From: Pedobacter sp. MC2016-05
GTDB lineage: Bacteria > Bacteroidota > Bacteroidia > Sphingobacteriales > Sphingobacteriaceae
Direction: 5' to 3'
NCBI RefSeq assembly: GCF_026239735.1
Contig: NZ_JAPIVT010000003.1
Coordinates: 248,001-312,000, forward strand
Length of the DNA: 64,000 bases
Position 1 is the first letter of the stretch; each line of letters opens with the position of its first letter. Below, one piece after another: positions 1 through 8,771 of the stretch. The translations under genes were made by a program, and so were the position numbers. The notes beneath the pieces were generated by a model. That model had not been told where the DNA came from. It did no database searches and saw nothing but the letters and a program-made list of their open reading frames with translations.

Positions 1-974
1 CTTGAAATGGTTCCGCAGATTAAATCGAGCTGCTCATATAGCCCTTTTTTACTCAAATCTCCGGTAAAAGTATAGTTCGATATCTGCTCGTTATCAGCCT
101 TTATTTCAATTCCGTAGGCTTCGGTAAGGGTTTTGAAGATTTGTTTTACACTTTCTTCCTTGAAATTATAACTTACGCTTGTTGGCACGTTATAAGCCTC
201 GGCCAGTGGAATAGGCTTACTTACCAAGGTTTTGCTTAACTGATGATTGCTAAATACACCTTTTTGATTGGGCGTTAGCAAAATAGGTCGAGCTAATTTT
301 TCTTTTGATAAACCAAGGAATGTGCTTTTCTCATTTTCCTGCACCTCCACTTTTCCAGTTCTAACGGCAACTTGCCCAGGCATTTTATCGGTTGATTCTT
401 TTACCCAAAAGCTGGTTCCCAAAACACGAACAACCAACTTTTGATTATAAACATAAAATGGGCGCTTCGCATTCTTACTTACCGAGAAGAAAGCCGTTCC
501 TTTCAAGTAAATAGTTCTCTTATTACCGGCAAAAACCTCCGGAAATAAGATATTGGCTTTAGGCTTAAGCGTTATGACACTTTTATCGCTAAGCTTTATA
601 TCCATTAAACTGTTTGTATTGTTTGTTTTGCTAATCAGCGCTACATTGCCATTTTCATTGATAAAGGCCTGTTCGGTAGGATTATAATTATAGAGATATG
701 AACCCCCAAGAAAAAAAGCGATCATGATTGAAGCGGCTATTGCAAATTTCGGCCATAACCTTTTCATTTTTAGTGTATCAATTTGCTTTTCGCCAGAGTG
801 ATTGATGTTGAGCCAGATTTTATCCTGCATTTCATCAAGTTCGCTCGAAGAAAGGTCGTTGTAACTTTTATTGTTTAAATTATGATACCATTTGTCTACC
901 CAAAGCTTTTCGGCATCGGTGCAGTTTCCGTTTTGATAACGGAGTAGTAAATCGTTGAATGATTTCTGGTTCAT
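1..974 (-). CDS. FecR-family anti-sigma factor (partial, C-terminus outside window)
   Basis: Open from an ATG at 974 to the left edge, so 324 codons are visible and the C-terminus is missing. Residues 1-75 are a cytoplasmic, Trp-rich region expected to bind the sigma factor. A single membrane helix follows at about 82-98 (IAASIMIAFFLGGSYLY). Next come a periplasmic FecR domain (about 125-215) and the start of a DUF4974 domain (from about 255). The family senses TonB receptor occupancy and controls its partner ECF sigma factor. The sigma gene lies 105 nt upstream on the same strand, the usual Bacteroidetes arrangement. The receptor they control is probably further left and cannot be seen. Confidence 0.9.
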   Translation of the reverse strand, partial: MNQKSFNDLLLRYQNGNCTDAEKLWVDKWYHNLNNKSYNDLSSSELDEMQDKIWLNINHSGEKQIDTLKMKRLWPKFAIAASIMIAFFLGGSYLYNYNPTEQAFINENGNVALISKTNNTNSLMDIKLSDKSVITLKPKANILFPEVFAGNKRTIYLKGTAFFSVSKNAKRPFYVYNQKLVVRVLGTSFWVKESTDKMPGQVAVRTGKVEVQENEKSTFLGLSKEKLARPILLTPNQKGVFSNHQLSKTLVSKPIPLAEAYNVPTSVSYNFKEESVKQIFKTLTEAYGIEIKADNEQISNYTFTGDLSKKGLYEQLDLICGTIS

Positions 975-1079
975 AAGGAAATATTTGGCTCTATAATATA
1001 CGAGTAACATAACTAGCCAGTATCCCTAAAGTATAATCATAAAAAAATTAAAAATAATTGTAATATGTTGATTTTCAGG

Positions 1080-1640
1080 CTAAAAAAAGAGATAAAAATT
1101 TTTGATATACTCTTTAATTCTTTTGATAGAACGTGTAATATGGTATTCCACCGCCTTTTCAGATATATTCAAGTCAGTAGAAATATCCTTTATGGATTGG
1201 TGTTGGTAACGACTTAAACGGAATACTTCCTGGGTTTTTTCGGGCAATGAGTTAATGCCTTCTTCTATAATTGATGATAGATCATGCAGATCTACGAGGT
1301 TGGCCGTGTCTTGATGATTTTCGCTATATGTTAAGGTTTGGTACGCCATGTATTTATTTTCCATCACCAAACTACGTACATGGTTAATCACACTTAGCTT
1401 TAAAGCCCCGAAAAGATAAGCCTGGAGGTTTTTGATTTGTAGATCCTGTCGTTTTTCCCAAAGGGAGATAAAAATATTTTGCACCAATTCTTCCGCTACA
1501 ACCTTATCACCAGTTTTTTTATAGGCTGCATATAACAGCTCTTTACTAAAAGTGAAGTAAATCTGTTCATAAGCCTGCTTATCACCTTGCTTGAGGCGCA
1601 AAAGTAAATCGATAGACTTTTCGGGCTCGTGGAGCGTCAT
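1080..1640 (-). CDS. ECF RNA polymerase sigma factor, FecI-like
   Basis: 186 residues, normal for Bacteroidetes ECF sigma factors. Sigma-70 region 2 spans about 20-88, with the conserved stretch VVAEELVQNIFISLWEKR. Region 4 spans about 128-180, with the helix-turn-helix around SIKDISTDLNISEKAVEYH. It directs RNA polymerase to the promoter of a TonB-dependent transport system and is held by the FecR protein encoded next on the same strand. The ATG at 1640 fits the usual short N-terminus. It is divergent from the dehydrogenase gene at 1832. The target genes are not visible, so the inducing substrate is unknown. Confidence 0.92.
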   Translation of the reverse strand: MTLHEPEKSIDLLLRLKQGDKQAYEQIYFTFSKELLYAAYKKTGDKVVAEELVQNIFISLWEKRQDLQIKNLQAYLFGALKLSVINHVRSLVMENKYMAYQTLTYSENHQDTANLVDLHDLSSIIEEGINSLPEKTQEVFRLSRYQHQSIKDISTDLNISEKAVEYHITRSIKRIKEYIKNFYLFF

Positions 1641-1805
1641 TAATTCGTTTTGGTTAGCTAGGAATGAAGTAAATGTAGGAAATTATTTCCTTCTGAAATT
1701 CCATTTGTGATTAAATTTAGCAATAATCTTCCGTATTTATACCGGGGACTTTTTAAAGCATACGCCTAAGCGTAAATATTTTATATGCCTTTTGTCTCAT
1801 TTTTT

Positions 1806-1813
1806 TACCTTTG
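1806..1813 (+). promoter_or_regulatory. Bacteroidetes -7 box upstream of the dehydrogenase gene
   Basis: TACCTTTG matches the TAnnTTTG consensus of the Bacteroidetes primary sigma factor and lies 18 nt before the ATG at 1832. No TTG -33 element is seen at the right spacing, so the call rests on the -7 box and its position. Confidence 0.5.
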
Positions 1814-1831
1814 CTCAATCTCTAAAAAATT

Positions 1832-2779
1832 ATGCAGGAAAATATTATTGTTTTAGGCTCTAACGGGCAAATTGGAACCGAATTGGTTACCATGTTAAGA
1901 AAAATCTATGGTGATGATCATGTGGTGGCTTGTGATATTCGACGACCAGATTACGACATCAAAAATTCTGCACCCTTTGAGTTCGTAAACGTTTTGGATA
2001 AGGAGATGATTAACGGCATTTTCAAAAAGTATAAACCTACGCAGGTTTATCTTTTAGCTGCACTATTATCAGCAACTGGTGAGCAAAATCCTAAGTTAGC
2101 TTGGGATTTGAATATGAATGGTCTTTTAAATGTGTTAGATTTAGCTTTAGAATATAAAGTAGCAAAGGTATACTGGCCAAGTTCAATCGCTGTTTTCGGA
2201 CCAAATTCTCCTAAAGATAACACGAATCAATATTGCGTGATGGACCCGAACACGGTATATGGAATAAGTAAACTCGCGGGCGAACGCTGGTGCGAATATT
2301 ATAACCAAAAATATGGTTTAGATGTACGCAGTATCCGTTATCCTGGATTAATCAGCTGGAAAGCTGCTCCAGGTGGTGGAACAACTGATTATGCTATTCA
2401 TATTTTTCATGATGCATTAAAAAAAGGAAGTTATCAAAGTTTCTTAAATGCGGGTACCGAATTGCCAATGATGTATATGGATGATGCGATCCGCGGAACA
2501 ATAGAATTGATGGATGCTCCATCAGACCAGATTACCGTTCGTAGCAGTTACAACTTTGGTGGTGTAAGTTTTACGCCAGAAATTTTGGCAGCAGAAATCA
2601 GAAAACATATTCCAGATTTTACCTTAACTTACACATCCGAAACTGATCCTAGGCAACAAATTGCAAATAGCTGGCCACGTTCGATTGATGACAGTACTGC
2701 AGCAAAAGATTGGGGATGGAAACCGGAGTTCGATTTATCGAAACTGACAACCGATATGTTAAATAATTTAAAAAAATAA
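1832..2779 (+). CDS. L-threonine 3-dehydrogenase, SDR/epimerase type
   Basis: 315 residues with an N-terminal Rossmann fold (GSNGQIGTEL at about 9-18) and the SDR catalytic Tyr-Lys in YGISK (about 143-147). The segment RYPGLISWKAAPGGGTTDYA is typical of the short-chain threonine dehydrogenases that resemble UDP-galactose epimerases, as known from Flavobacterium. These oxidise L-threonine to 2-amino-3-ketobutyrate with NAD+. The usual partner is a 2-amino-3-ketobutyrate CoA ligase (Kbl). The only related fold here is the alpha-oxoamine synthase at 41190, which looks more like serine palmitoyltransferase. A nucleotide-sugar epimerase is a less likely alternative. It is transcribed from its own -7 box and followed by yebC 79 nt later. 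Confidence 0.82.
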   Translation: MQENIIVLGSNGQIGTELVTMLRKIYGDDHVVACDIRRPDYDIKNSAPFEFVNVLDKEMINGIFKKYKPTQVYLLAALLSATGEQNPKLAWDLNMNGLLNVLDLALEYKVAKVYWPSSIAVFGPNSPKDNTNQYCVMDPNTVYGISKLAGERWCEYYNQKYGLDVRSIRYPGLISWKAAPGGGTTDYAIHIFHDALKKGSYQSFLNAGTELPMMYMDDAIRGTIELMDAPSDQITVRSSYNFGGVSFTPEILAAEIRKHIPDFTLTYTSETDPRQQIANSWPRSIDDSTAAKDWGWKPEFDLSKLTTDMLNNLKK

Positions 2780-2858
2780 GGTAGGTGGTTTAAGGTGGAA
2801 GGTTTAGGGTGTTTTAACCCTATTCTTTATATCTGATCCTAAATACTTAATACTAAAA

Positions 2859-3587
2859 ATGGGAAGAGCATTCGAATTTAGAAAAGAAAGAAAGTTTAAG
2901 CGTTGGGCCAAAATGGCGGTTCAGTTTACACGTATTGGTAAAGATATCGTGATGGCGGTGAAAGAATCAGGGCCTCACCCTGAAACAAACTCTCGCCTGC
3001 GTACAGCAATGCAAAATGCAAAGGCGGTAAACATGCCAAAAGATAGGGTGGAGGCGGCTATTAAGCGGGCATCCGATAAATCGATGGCCAATTACGAAGA
3101 AATTGTTTATGAAGGGTATGCGCCTCATGGTGTAGCCGTTCTAATTGAAACCGCTACTGATAATACCAACCGTACCGTTGCAAATGTTCGGAGTTATTTC
3201 AATAAAACCGACGGTTCTTTAGGTAAAACTGGTTCATTGGATTTCATTTTCAACCGTAAATCTATTTTCCGTTTTGTACCTGCAGAAGGTTTAGATTTGG
3301 AAGAATTGGAATTCGAATTGATTGATGCGGGCCTGGAAGAATTATATGTAGAAGCTGACGAGGAAGGAAACGATATCGCCGTAGCACAAGGTACTTTCGA
3401 GAATTTCGGTTCTTTACAAAAAGCTTTGGAAGAAAAAGGGATTGAATTGAAAAGCTCTAAACTAGAGCGTATCGCATTATCGCACCACGAAGTTACAGAA
3501 GAGCAAGCCGCTGATGTAATGAAGTTGATTGATAAATTAGAGGAAGATGATGATGTGCAGGCAGTTTATCACAATATGGCTGATTAA
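2859..3587 (+). CDS. YebC/PmpR-family regulatory protein
   Basis: 242 residues covering the whole YebC/TACO1 family. It opens with MGRAFEFRKERK and then the conserved block around NSRLRTAMQNAKAVNMPKDRVEAA (about 45-70). The acidic C-terminal domain ends in DKLEEDDDVQAVYHNMAD. Members act as DNA-binding regulators or as translation factors that help ribosomes through difficult stretches; which role applies here is unknown. It is a single gene ending at a clear intrinsic terminator (3608-3648). Confidence 0.93.
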   Translation: MGRAFEFRKERKFKRWAKMAVQFTRIGKDIVMAVKESGPHPETNSRLRTAMQNAKAVNMPKDRVEAAIKRASDKSMANYEEIVYEGYAPHGVAVLIETATDNTNRTVANVRSYFNKTDGSLGKTGSLDFIFNRKSIFRFVPAEGLDLEELEFELIDAGLEELYVEADEEGNDIAVAQGTFENFGSLQKALEEKGIELKSSKLERIALSHHEVTEEQAADVMKLIDKLEEDDDVQAVYHNMAD

Positions 3588-3607
3588 AAATTTTCAAAAA
3601 TGAACAC

Positions 3608-3648
3608 AAAAGGCTTGAAGATTTTATTCTTCAAGCCTTTTGTTTTTT
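3608..3648 (+). terminator. Intrinsic terminator of yebC
   Basis: Perfect 14-bp stem (3608-3621 with 3628-3641, core AGGCTTGAAGA/TCTTCAAGCCT), 6-nt loop, then GTTTTTT. It begins 20 nt after the yebC stop. Confidence 0.9.
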
Positions 3649-3670
3649 CTGATCCTCATAGTAACCTCAA

Positions 3671-3759
3671 TCGTCCTTTTGACCGCATTGGAGAATCCTT
3701 GAACAGAAAACAGATGGAAAAGATCTCTCCGCTACGTTGCACTCCGGTCGGGAAGACGA
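3671..3759. repeat. REP-like intergenic inverted repeat
   Basis: The left arm begins TCGTCCTTTTGACCG. The right arm ends CGGTCGGGAAGACGA, which is its imperfect reverse complement. GAGAATCC on one side and GATCTCTCC on the other extend the pairing. This is the form of the dispersed palindromes (TCGTC...GACCG...GGAGAGATCTC) known from many Bacteroidetes genomes. It lies just past the stop codon of the esterase gene. Confidence 0.6.
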
Positions 3760-3772
3760 TGGATTAATTTTC

Positions 3773-4555
3773 CTAATCCTTCTTATGGCCAAACAACCAA
3801 GGCAACAAGTATGGTTCAGCGAATGCACTGTCCCAGCTGTTGTGGTTTGCATTTGGATAGAGCGTAAACTTTACCTCTTTACCAACTACTTTTAGCCTTT
3901 CGGCAATCGCCATAGAAAATGCCGGATCAACAATGTCATCTTTTCCGCCATGAAAAATCCATAAAGGAATATTTTTGTATTTCTTAATATTGTTGGTGTT
4001 ATCGCCACCGCAAATGGCAAAGGCAGCAGCAAAGGTGTTTCGCTTTCTTCTCAATAGTTCATAAGTTCCCATGCCTCCCATGGATAGGCCTCCCACATAA
4101 ACCTGCTCCTTATTTACAAATGGTTTTTTTAAGAAATCCTTTACCATTCCCTGTAGAGCATGCATGGCTTTTGTCGGTTTTCCATTTTCAATGAAACTAA
4201 AATTCCTTTTGCCCTTATCGTTTGTAGTGATATTTACGTTTGCCCAATAGCTATCGGCCGGGCACTGTGGAAATACGATGATAGCGGGGAAGTTTCGCCT
4301 TATATCTTCGTTTAGAAATAATTTCGCCCCGTGTGTCAATTGTTTCTCGTTATCATTACCGCTTTCTCCACGCCCATGCAATACAAATAATATCGGGTAC
4401 TTCTGTTTAGAATTGAAATTCTCTGGAAAAAGTATTCTATAATAGATTGAATCCTTTCCTTTGATAAAACTGCCCCGATCATATTTTTTTAAATCTTGAG
4501 CATTTAAAACGATCGTTGCAAGGAGCAAAAAGATGGTTAGAAAAATATTCTTCAT
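3773..4555 (-). CDS. Secreted alpha/beta-hydrolase (carboxylesterase / PHB-depolymerase-like)
   Basis: 260 residues with a signal peptide (about 1-19, cleaved after LNAQ). The alpha/beta-hydrolase triad is visible: the nucleophile elbow GLSMGG (Ser158), an Asp within GGKDDIVDP (206-210) and His238 in NANHNSW. HGRGESG at 60-66 supplies the oxyanion region. Such enzymes act in the periplasm or outside the cell on carbohydrate esters or small esters; the substrate here is unknown. It is the last gene of the minus-strand glycan locus. A strong terminator (4563-4600) sits between it and the GH3 gene, with its U-tract directly abutting this ATG, so expression is probably partly uncoupled. Confidence 0.85.
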   Translation of the reverse strand: MKNIFLTIFLLLATIVLNAQDLKKYDRGSFIKGKDSIYYRILFPENFNSKQKYPILFVLHGRGESGNDNEKQLTHGAKLFLNEDIRRNFPAIIVFPQCPADSYWANVNITTNDKGKRNFSFIENGKPTKAMHALQGMVKDFLKKPFVNKEQVYVGGLSMGGMGTYELLRRKRNTFAAAFAICGGDNTNNIKKYKNIPLWIFHGGKDDIVDPAFSMAIAERLKVVGKEVKFTLYPNANHNSWDSAFAEPYLLPWLFGHKKD

Positions 4556-4562
4556 CTAGCAA

Positions 4563-4600
4563 AAATAAAAAACCCTGCCTATTTTACAATAGTGCAGGGC
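4563..4600 (-). terminator. Intrinsic terminator between GH3 and esterase genes
   Basis: Read on the minus strand: GCCCTGCACTATT, loop GTAA, AATAGGCAGGG, then TTTTTTATTTTT. It follows the GH3 stop at 4623 and runs into the esterase start at 4555. Confidence 0.8.
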
Positions 4601-4622
4601 TCATAATCAAACCTAACCTTGA

Positions 4623-6920
4623 TTATTTTAGTGTAAATGATGCTGCTTTTACATCTCTGGAATTTGTGCCGATAAATACCTGGAATTCTCCAGGTTCAGC
4701 TACAAATTTTAAGTCAGAATTATAAAACTTCAAATCATTTTCTGAGATATTGAAAGATATTGTCTTGCTTTCGCCAGCTTTTAAATTCACTTTCTGGAAA
4801 CCTTTCAATTCTTTAACCGGACGGGTAATGCTTCCAACCAAATCGCGAATATAAAGTTGAACAACTTCTTTGCCATCGTATTTACCAGTATTGCTTAAGG
4901 TTACAGAAGCTGTAATCGATTTGCCTTTGGTTAAGGTATTTGCACTCAGTTTAACATCGCTGTAATTGAAAGTGGTGTAGCTTAAACCAAAACCAAATGG
5001 ATATAAAGGATCGTTACTCACATCTAGATAATTGGAACGGAATTTCTCGAACCATTTGCCTTCTGCCAGAGGGCGACCAGTGTTTTTGTGGGCATAATAA
5101 AGCGGCACCTGACCCACATTTTGAGGGAAGGTAGCACTCAATTTACCCGACGGATTTACTTTTCCAAAAAGTGCATCGGCGATAGAATTTCCAGCTTCGC
5201 TACCAGGAAACCAAACGTTTAAAATTGCCGGGATATTTTCCTGCTCCCATTTCAATGCCAATGGGCGACCAGTAAACAATACCAACACAATTGGTTTTCC
5301 TGTTTTTACCAAAGCTTTTAACAGGTTTTTCTGGGTTTCTGGAATTTGAATGTCGGTAACGCTACTGGCCTCACCGGTAAATTCAGAACCTTCACCCATA
5401 GTGGCAATTACCACATCTGATTTTTCGGCAACTCTCACTGCCTCTTTGATCATTTCTTCTTCTGATCTTGGATCGCGTTTATAGGTTGGGTTGTGAACGT
5501 TAATATAGCGGTGTTCTGCAAGAGAATCGGCTAAAAAGTTTGAGCCACGAGCGGTTAAAATTTTAGCATCATTACCCAAAGCATTTTTTAAACCTTGTAA
5601 CACCGTTACCGATTGATCGAACAAAGCCGCAACGCTCCAAGTGCCATACATATTTGCCGTATTGTCAGCCAAAGGACCGATTAAACCAATAGTGCCGGTT
5701 TTTTTAAGTGGGAGCAGGTTGTTGCTGTTTTTTAGCAATACAAAACTTTCAGCTGATATCTCACGGGCTATCTGGCGGTTTTCTGCATTGAAAACCTCTT
5801 TTTCAGCTCTTGTTGGATCGCAAAATTTGTAAGGATCAGTAAATAATCCTAACTTATATTTAGCTTGAAGGATTAAACGACAAGCCCTGTTTATTTCATT
5901 GATGCTTACTTTTTTCTCGGCAAGTGATTTTTTTAAAGTTCCCAGAAAACCTTCTCCAACCATATCCATATCGATACCAGCGTTCATGGCCAAAGCAGAA
6001 ACGGTTTGTAAATCGCCCATACCATGCGCAATCATTTCAGGGATACCCGTGTAATCCGTAACTACGAAACCTTTGAAACCCCATTGGTTACGCAACACAT
6101 CCGTCATTAGCCATTTACTTCCTGTCGCAGGGATACCATCAACCTCATTAAAAGAGGCCATAATACTTGCTGCACCTGCATCTACCGCAGCTTTGTACGG
6201 TGGAAAATATTCGTTATACATGCGCACTTTGCTCATATCGGTAGTGTTATAATCTCTACCAGCCTCTGCCGCTCCATATAATGCATAGTGTTTAACGCAA
6301 GCCAATATTTCATTATTTGCCTGCAACTTACCTTGATAACCTTTTACCATAGCAGCGGCAATTTTAGATCCTAGATAAGCATCTTCGCCACTGCCTTCAG
6401 AAATTCTTCCCCAACGTGGGTCACGAGAGATATCAACCATAGGAGAGAAGGTCCAGTTGATACCGCTAGCGCTGGCTTCGATAGCTGCAACCCTTGCCGA
6501 TTTTTCTACTGCCGTCATATTCCAGGTTGCGCTCATGCCCAGTGGAATTGGAAAAACGGTATTGTAACCGTGAATCACATCCATTCCAAAAAGTAATGGA
6601 ATTTTTAGCCTGCTCTCTTCAACGGCAACTTTTTGTACTGATTTAATTTTATCAACACCTTTTATGTTGAACAAACCACCCACCTGGCCATCTTTAATCT
6701 TTTTCCCGATATCGCTACTATTGGCCTGACCAGTGGTAATATCGCCAGAACTAGGCAAGTTGAGCTGCCCGATTTTCTCGTAGATAGTCATTTTAGCCAT
6801 CAGGTTGCTAATAAAAGTATTCATCTTGGCTTCTTCAGGAGATGCCGGTTTTTTGGTTTGCGCTGAAATATTCAGGGCTAAGGATGTTAAAAAAACAACT
6901 AGGATTTTCGCTTTTTTCAT
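4623..6920 (-). CDS. bglX: GH3 beta-glucosidase, BglX type, periplasmic
   Basis: 765 residues with a signal peptide (1-20, cleaved after NISA). The GH3 N-terminal barrel (about 45-370) carries the substrate-binding KH pair (K210 H211) and the nucleophile Asp289 in GFKGFVVTDY. The GH3 C-terminal alpha/beta domain (about 395-620) has GEGSEFTGEASS. A fibronectin-III-like domain closes the protein (about 675-755). It matches BglX in full length. It should release glucose from the non-reducing end of beta-gluco-oligosaccharides in the periplasm. Together with the GH144-like gene in the same operon it would complete breakdown of a beta-glucan, possibly via sophorose. It lies 27 nt downstream of the GH43-like gene. 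Confidence 0.93.
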   Translation of the reverse strand: MKKAKILVVFLTSLALNISAQTKKPASPEEAKMNTFISNLMAKMTIYEKIGQLNLPSSGDITTGQANSSDIGKKIKDGQVGGLFNIKGVDKIKSVQKVAVEESRLKIPLLFGMDVIHGYNTVFPIPLGMSATWNMTAVEKSARVAAIEASASGINWTFSPMVDISRDPRWGRISEGSGEDAYLGSKIAAAMVKGYQGKLQANNEILACVKHYALYGAAEAGRDYNTTDMSKVRMYNEYFPPYKAAVDAGAASIMASFNEVDGIPATGSKWLMTDVLRNQWGFKGFVVTDYTGIPEMIAHGMGDLQTVSALAMNAGIDMDMVGEGFLGTLKKSLAEKKVSINEINRACRLILQAKYKLGLFTDPYKFCDPTRAEKEVFNAENRQIAREISAESFVLLKNSNNLLPLKKTGTIGLIGPLADNTANMYGTWSVAALFDQSVTVLQGLKNALGNDAKILTARGSNFLADSLAEHRYINVHNPTYKRDPRSEEEMIKEAVRVAEKSDVVIATMGEGSEFTGEASSVTDIQIPETQKNLLKALVKTGKPIVLVLFTGRPLALKWEQENIPAILNVWFPGSEAGNSIADALFGKVNPSGKLSATFPQNVGQVPLYYAHKNTGRPLAEGKWFEKFRSNYLDVSNDPLYPFGFGLSYTTFNYSDVKLSANTLTKGKSITASVTLSNTGKYDGKEVVQLYIRDLVGSITRPVKELKGFQKVNLKAGESKTISFNISENDLKFYNSDLKFVAEPGEFQVFIGTNSRDVKAASFTLK

Positions 6921-6947
6921 TATATGTGTGTTTTATGCTTTTACAAT

Positions 6948-8693
6948 TTAGTCCACTTTTTTCACCTTGGTTTTGGCTGAAACGCCATTTTCATTTATCG
7001 CTTCAATAGAAAAATAGTAGGGCTTTTGGCTGTCCATTGCTTTAAACCAATACTCATTGAAGTCATGAATCATAATGCAGTTATACAATTTATCTGGAGC
7101 TGTGCCGTAATACAAATTATAGGCAAATGCATTATCAACAGGTTGCCACTTGATGTAAGCACTGCGTTTATCTTTCTCTGTTCTGAGTACAATTAGGTTT
7201 TTAACTTTCGATGGTTTTTCACCGTTTCCATTTCCAAAAACGCGGATGCCGCTAATGGCAAATTTCCCGGTTGGCATGTGGATGTTGACCATTTTGATAT
7301 ACCGCGTTTTAACAGATTTTTTCAATTCGATATAGTCATGGGGAACATCAGTTTTATTCTGACTTTTATCCACTAAAATTGTCCACTTTTTGCCATCTGT
7401 TGAGGAAAGTATTTTATATTGATGATAAATGCCGATTTGCTTGCCGATAAATTCAGCATCTTGATCGGCATAGTTTATTTGGATAGCGTTGACAGTGGCT
7501 AAGCTTCCCAAATCGGTTTGAATCCACTCCCCGTTATTGGCTGTTTTGGCGCTCCAATAGGTTTTTATGCTTTCATCAACGGCATTATTGGCGTGGAAAC
7601 CCCCAAGTGTAGAAGAAACTGTAACTGGCTTTTTGTAATTAATGAGCATCCAGCCTGGTCCCGCTGGTCCATTTTCTTTTCTTTCTGATGGGAGATAAAG
7701 CGGATAATCACCGAAGGCGGTATTTGTCCACATCACATCATCTTTATCAAAACCAGTTGGCCAAATTCCCATTCTGCGTTCCCAGGTATTTTTTACACAA
7801 ATGATGCTGGTAGAGATGTGCCAGTAGTTTTTGCTGTTATCCTGAAAAGTTGCTCCATGACCGGCACCTCGGGAAAACCCACCACCTTTATAGCTTAGTG
7901 GATCGGATTGTGGTGTAAATTGTGAATCGTAAAAAAGTGGCTTTGTGCCCACTACTACGCCATCAGAATAGCCACTGAATTCCGTTCCAGGCGCACCATA
8001 CTGAAAATAGTATTTTCCATTGTGTTTGGTCATCCAGGCTCCTTCGGCAAAAGGATCAAGAAAGGTATTGTCCATATACTCACCAAAACGTTGCCAGCCA
8101 TAACGCCAGCTTTCTAGCAAATACATCGGCATACGTGTGCCCTTTGGTTGAAATGTTTTTCGATCGAGCTCTACGCCATACATCGGATAGTTATTGCTAC
8201 TGCCATTGTACATGTAGAATTTTCCATCATCATCTGTGAAAAATGCAGGATCCCAGCCACCAATTTCCAATGAATCGACCAATGGAAACCATTTATTACC
8301 TAGTGGATCTGTGCTTCCCCAAAGCGTGAAATTTTTGGTGTAAGTACTTCCGAAAACCACAACGGTATCGCCAATGATACCAACACCTGGAGCACAAAGT
8401 TCATCTTTCGTCTTGTTCCAGGGGCGGAGAAATTTGCGTTCTATAAATTTCCAGTTCAGCATATCCGAACTGTGCCAGTAACCCCATTGATTGGTACTGA
8501 ACAGCAGATATTCACCTTTGTAATTCACAATAACCGGATCGGCCGTTGCCCTATGTTTGCCCCATTCGGTAAAAGATTCGAAAGGCGTATAACCGTAATC
8601 AACATTGATTGGGTTGCAATAGGTTTTTTGCCTTTGCGCAAGTAGGGCCAGAAATGATAGTATGAAGAAAAGTGTAAGTATGGTTTTTCTCAT
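6948..8693 (-). CDS. GH43-like glycosidase with discoidin (F5/8C) and Fn3 domains
   Basis: 581 residues with a signal peptide (1-19, LLAQ). The five-bladed GH43-like region covers about 25-345. The expected acids are in ATADPVIV (Asp52), GGWDPAFF (about 150) and FAEGAW (about 217). A discoidin/F5-8 type C carbohydrate-binding domain follows (about 355-490), then an Fn3-like domain (about 495-578). GH43 enzymes mostly act on arabinose or xylose linkages, but divergent subfamilies occur in other glycan loci, so the substrate is not assigned. The carbohydrate-binding module suggests action on polymer or cell-bound glycan. It sits between the GH144-like and GH3 genes of one operon. Confidence 0.8.
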   Translation of the reverse strand: MRKTILTLFFILSFLALLAQRQKTYCNPINVDYGYTPFESFTEWGKHRATADPVIVNYKGEYLLFSTNQWGYWHSSDMLNWKFIERKFLRPWNKTKDELCAPGVGIIGDTVVVFGSTYTKNFTLWGSTDPLGNKWFPLVDSLEIGGWDPAFFTDDDGKFYMYNGSSNNYPMYGVELDRKTFQPKGTRMPMYLLESWRYGWQRFGEYMDNTFLDPFAEGAWMTKHNGKYYFQYGAPGTEFSGYSDGVVVGTKPLFYDSQFTPQSDPLSYKGGGFSRGAGHGATFQDNSKNYWHISTSIICVKNTWERRMGIWPTGFDKDDVMWTNTAFGDYPLYLPSERKENGPAGPGWMLINYKKPVTVSSTLGGFHANNAVDESIKTYWSAKTANNGEWIQTDLGSLATVNAIQINYADQDAEFIGKQIGIYHQYKILSSTDGKKWTILVDKSQNKTDVPHDYIELKKSVKTRYIKMVNIHMPTGKFAISGIRVFGNGNGEKPSKVKNLIVLRTEKDKRSAYIKWQPVDNAFAYNLYYGTAPDKLYNCIMIHDFNEYWFKAMDSQKPYYFSIEAINENGVSAKTKVKKVD

Positions 8694-8712
8694 GATGTTG
8701 CTATTTGCCTTT

Positions 8713-8769
8713 TAGCCGCAGATTCGCAGATTATATATAATGCATTATAAAATTTTTAATCCGTGGCTA
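8713..8769. repeat. Degenerate dispersed intergenic repeat
   Basis: The gap between the GH43 and GH144 genes contains TTAGCCGCAGATTCGCAGATT and, further on, AATCCGTGGCTA. This resembles the common AGCCACGGATT / ATCTGCGGCTAA intergenic repeat of Bacteroidetes. Only one copy is present here, so the call rests on resemblance. Confidence 0.35.
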
Positions 8770-8771
8770 CC

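Noticed and set aside
3667..3852. 61-codon minus-strand frame after yebC
   Set aside because: It lies across the REP-like element and the 3' end of the esterase gene in another frame; no ribosome binding site or homology seen.
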